This document shows positions 37,904-37,929 of a DNA stretch of 37,929 nucleotides, piece after piece (position 1 is the first letter of the stretch; every line of letters begins with the position of its first letter). Source of the stretch: CALJIC01 sp039805565. Lineage in GTDB: Bacteria; Chloroflexota; Chloroflexia; Chloroflexales; Roseiflexaceae. A program made the position numbers and the translations under genes. Under the pieces are notes generated by a model, which made no database searches, was not told the DNA's origin, and saw nothing but the letters and a program-made list of their open reading frames with translations. The stretch lies in assembly GCA_039805565.1 (NCBI GenBank), contig JBDLTZ010000130.1, positions 1-37,929 on the forward strand, given 5' to 3'.

Positions 37904-37929
37904 ACTGGTTACTCCCCGGTAGCTGTCGA

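Noticed and set aside
1..37929. tRNA, rRNA, insertion sequence or prophage genes
   Set aside because: Intergenic gaps were read on both strands; no tRNA-like fold, transposase, integrase or phage gene was recognised.

Overview
The window is high-GC bacterial chromosome, tightly packed and carrying about 30 genes on both strands. I infer a member of Chloroflexota, probably class Chloroflexia. The reasons are a DUF5671 membrane protein, a variant System I cytochrome c maturation operon, a menaquinone gene (menA), Pro/Thr-rich linkers in a PknB-type kinase, a stand-alone Roadblock protein, and many heptanucleotide repeat arrays between and inside genes. No rRNA, tRNA, insertion sequence, prophage or CRISPR array was seen. 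The assignment rests on protein and motif recognition by eye, without database searches.

Layout. 1-5.1 kb (+): an anchored NTF2-like protein, a multi-repeat DUF5671 protein with a DUF3842-like C-terminal domain, D-lactate dehydrogenase and an FMO-like flavoprotein. 5.1-14.7 kb (-): read in transcription order, ccmA, ccmB, ccmC, ccmD, ccmE, ccmF, a J-like/TPR fusion, a TlpA/CcmG thioredoxin, an OmpR-type response regulator and proB. CcmE carries a CxxxY haem-binding motif and there is no ccmH, which together define the variant System I. 14.8-20.7 kb (+): fabF, a class I DAHP synthase and a 1175-residue CPBP membrane protease interrupted by in-frame repeats. 20.7-22.4 kb (-): a Ser/Thr kinase whose 3' end overlaps the protease gene tail to tail. 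22.5-27.1 kb (+): a glycosylasparaginase, a sugar-binding lipoprotein, a Roadblock/LC7 protein, apt and an Mrp-type ATPase. 27.2-28.7 kb (-): menA and a small DUF2892 protein. 28.8-30.4 kb (+): murE. 30.5-35.5 kb (-): argD, a Tat-exported 5'-nucleotidase with an LPNTS-like tail, and a HAMP-STAS sensor. 35.9-37.7 kb (+): ThuA and a Gfo/Idh/MocA oxidoreductase.

How it fits together. The cytochrome c maturation block is the one large functional unit: haem export (CcmABCD), haem chaperone (CcmE), haem ligation (CcmF), a thioredoxin reductant (TlpA) and a TPR protein occupying the position usually held by CcmH/CcmI. MenA supplies menaquinone to the same kind of respiratory chain. The other genes are mainly housekeeping (proline, arginine, aromatic amino acid, fatty acid, peptidoglycan and purine salvage) in short transcription units.

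Two global signals stand out. First, most transcription units start with an extended -10 promoter of the form TGnTAnnnT and no evident -35, whereas units lacking TG tend to have a recognisable -35. Second, inverted arrays of 7-bp units, in at least four sequence families, occur in intergenic gaps and have also entered coding sequences in frame.
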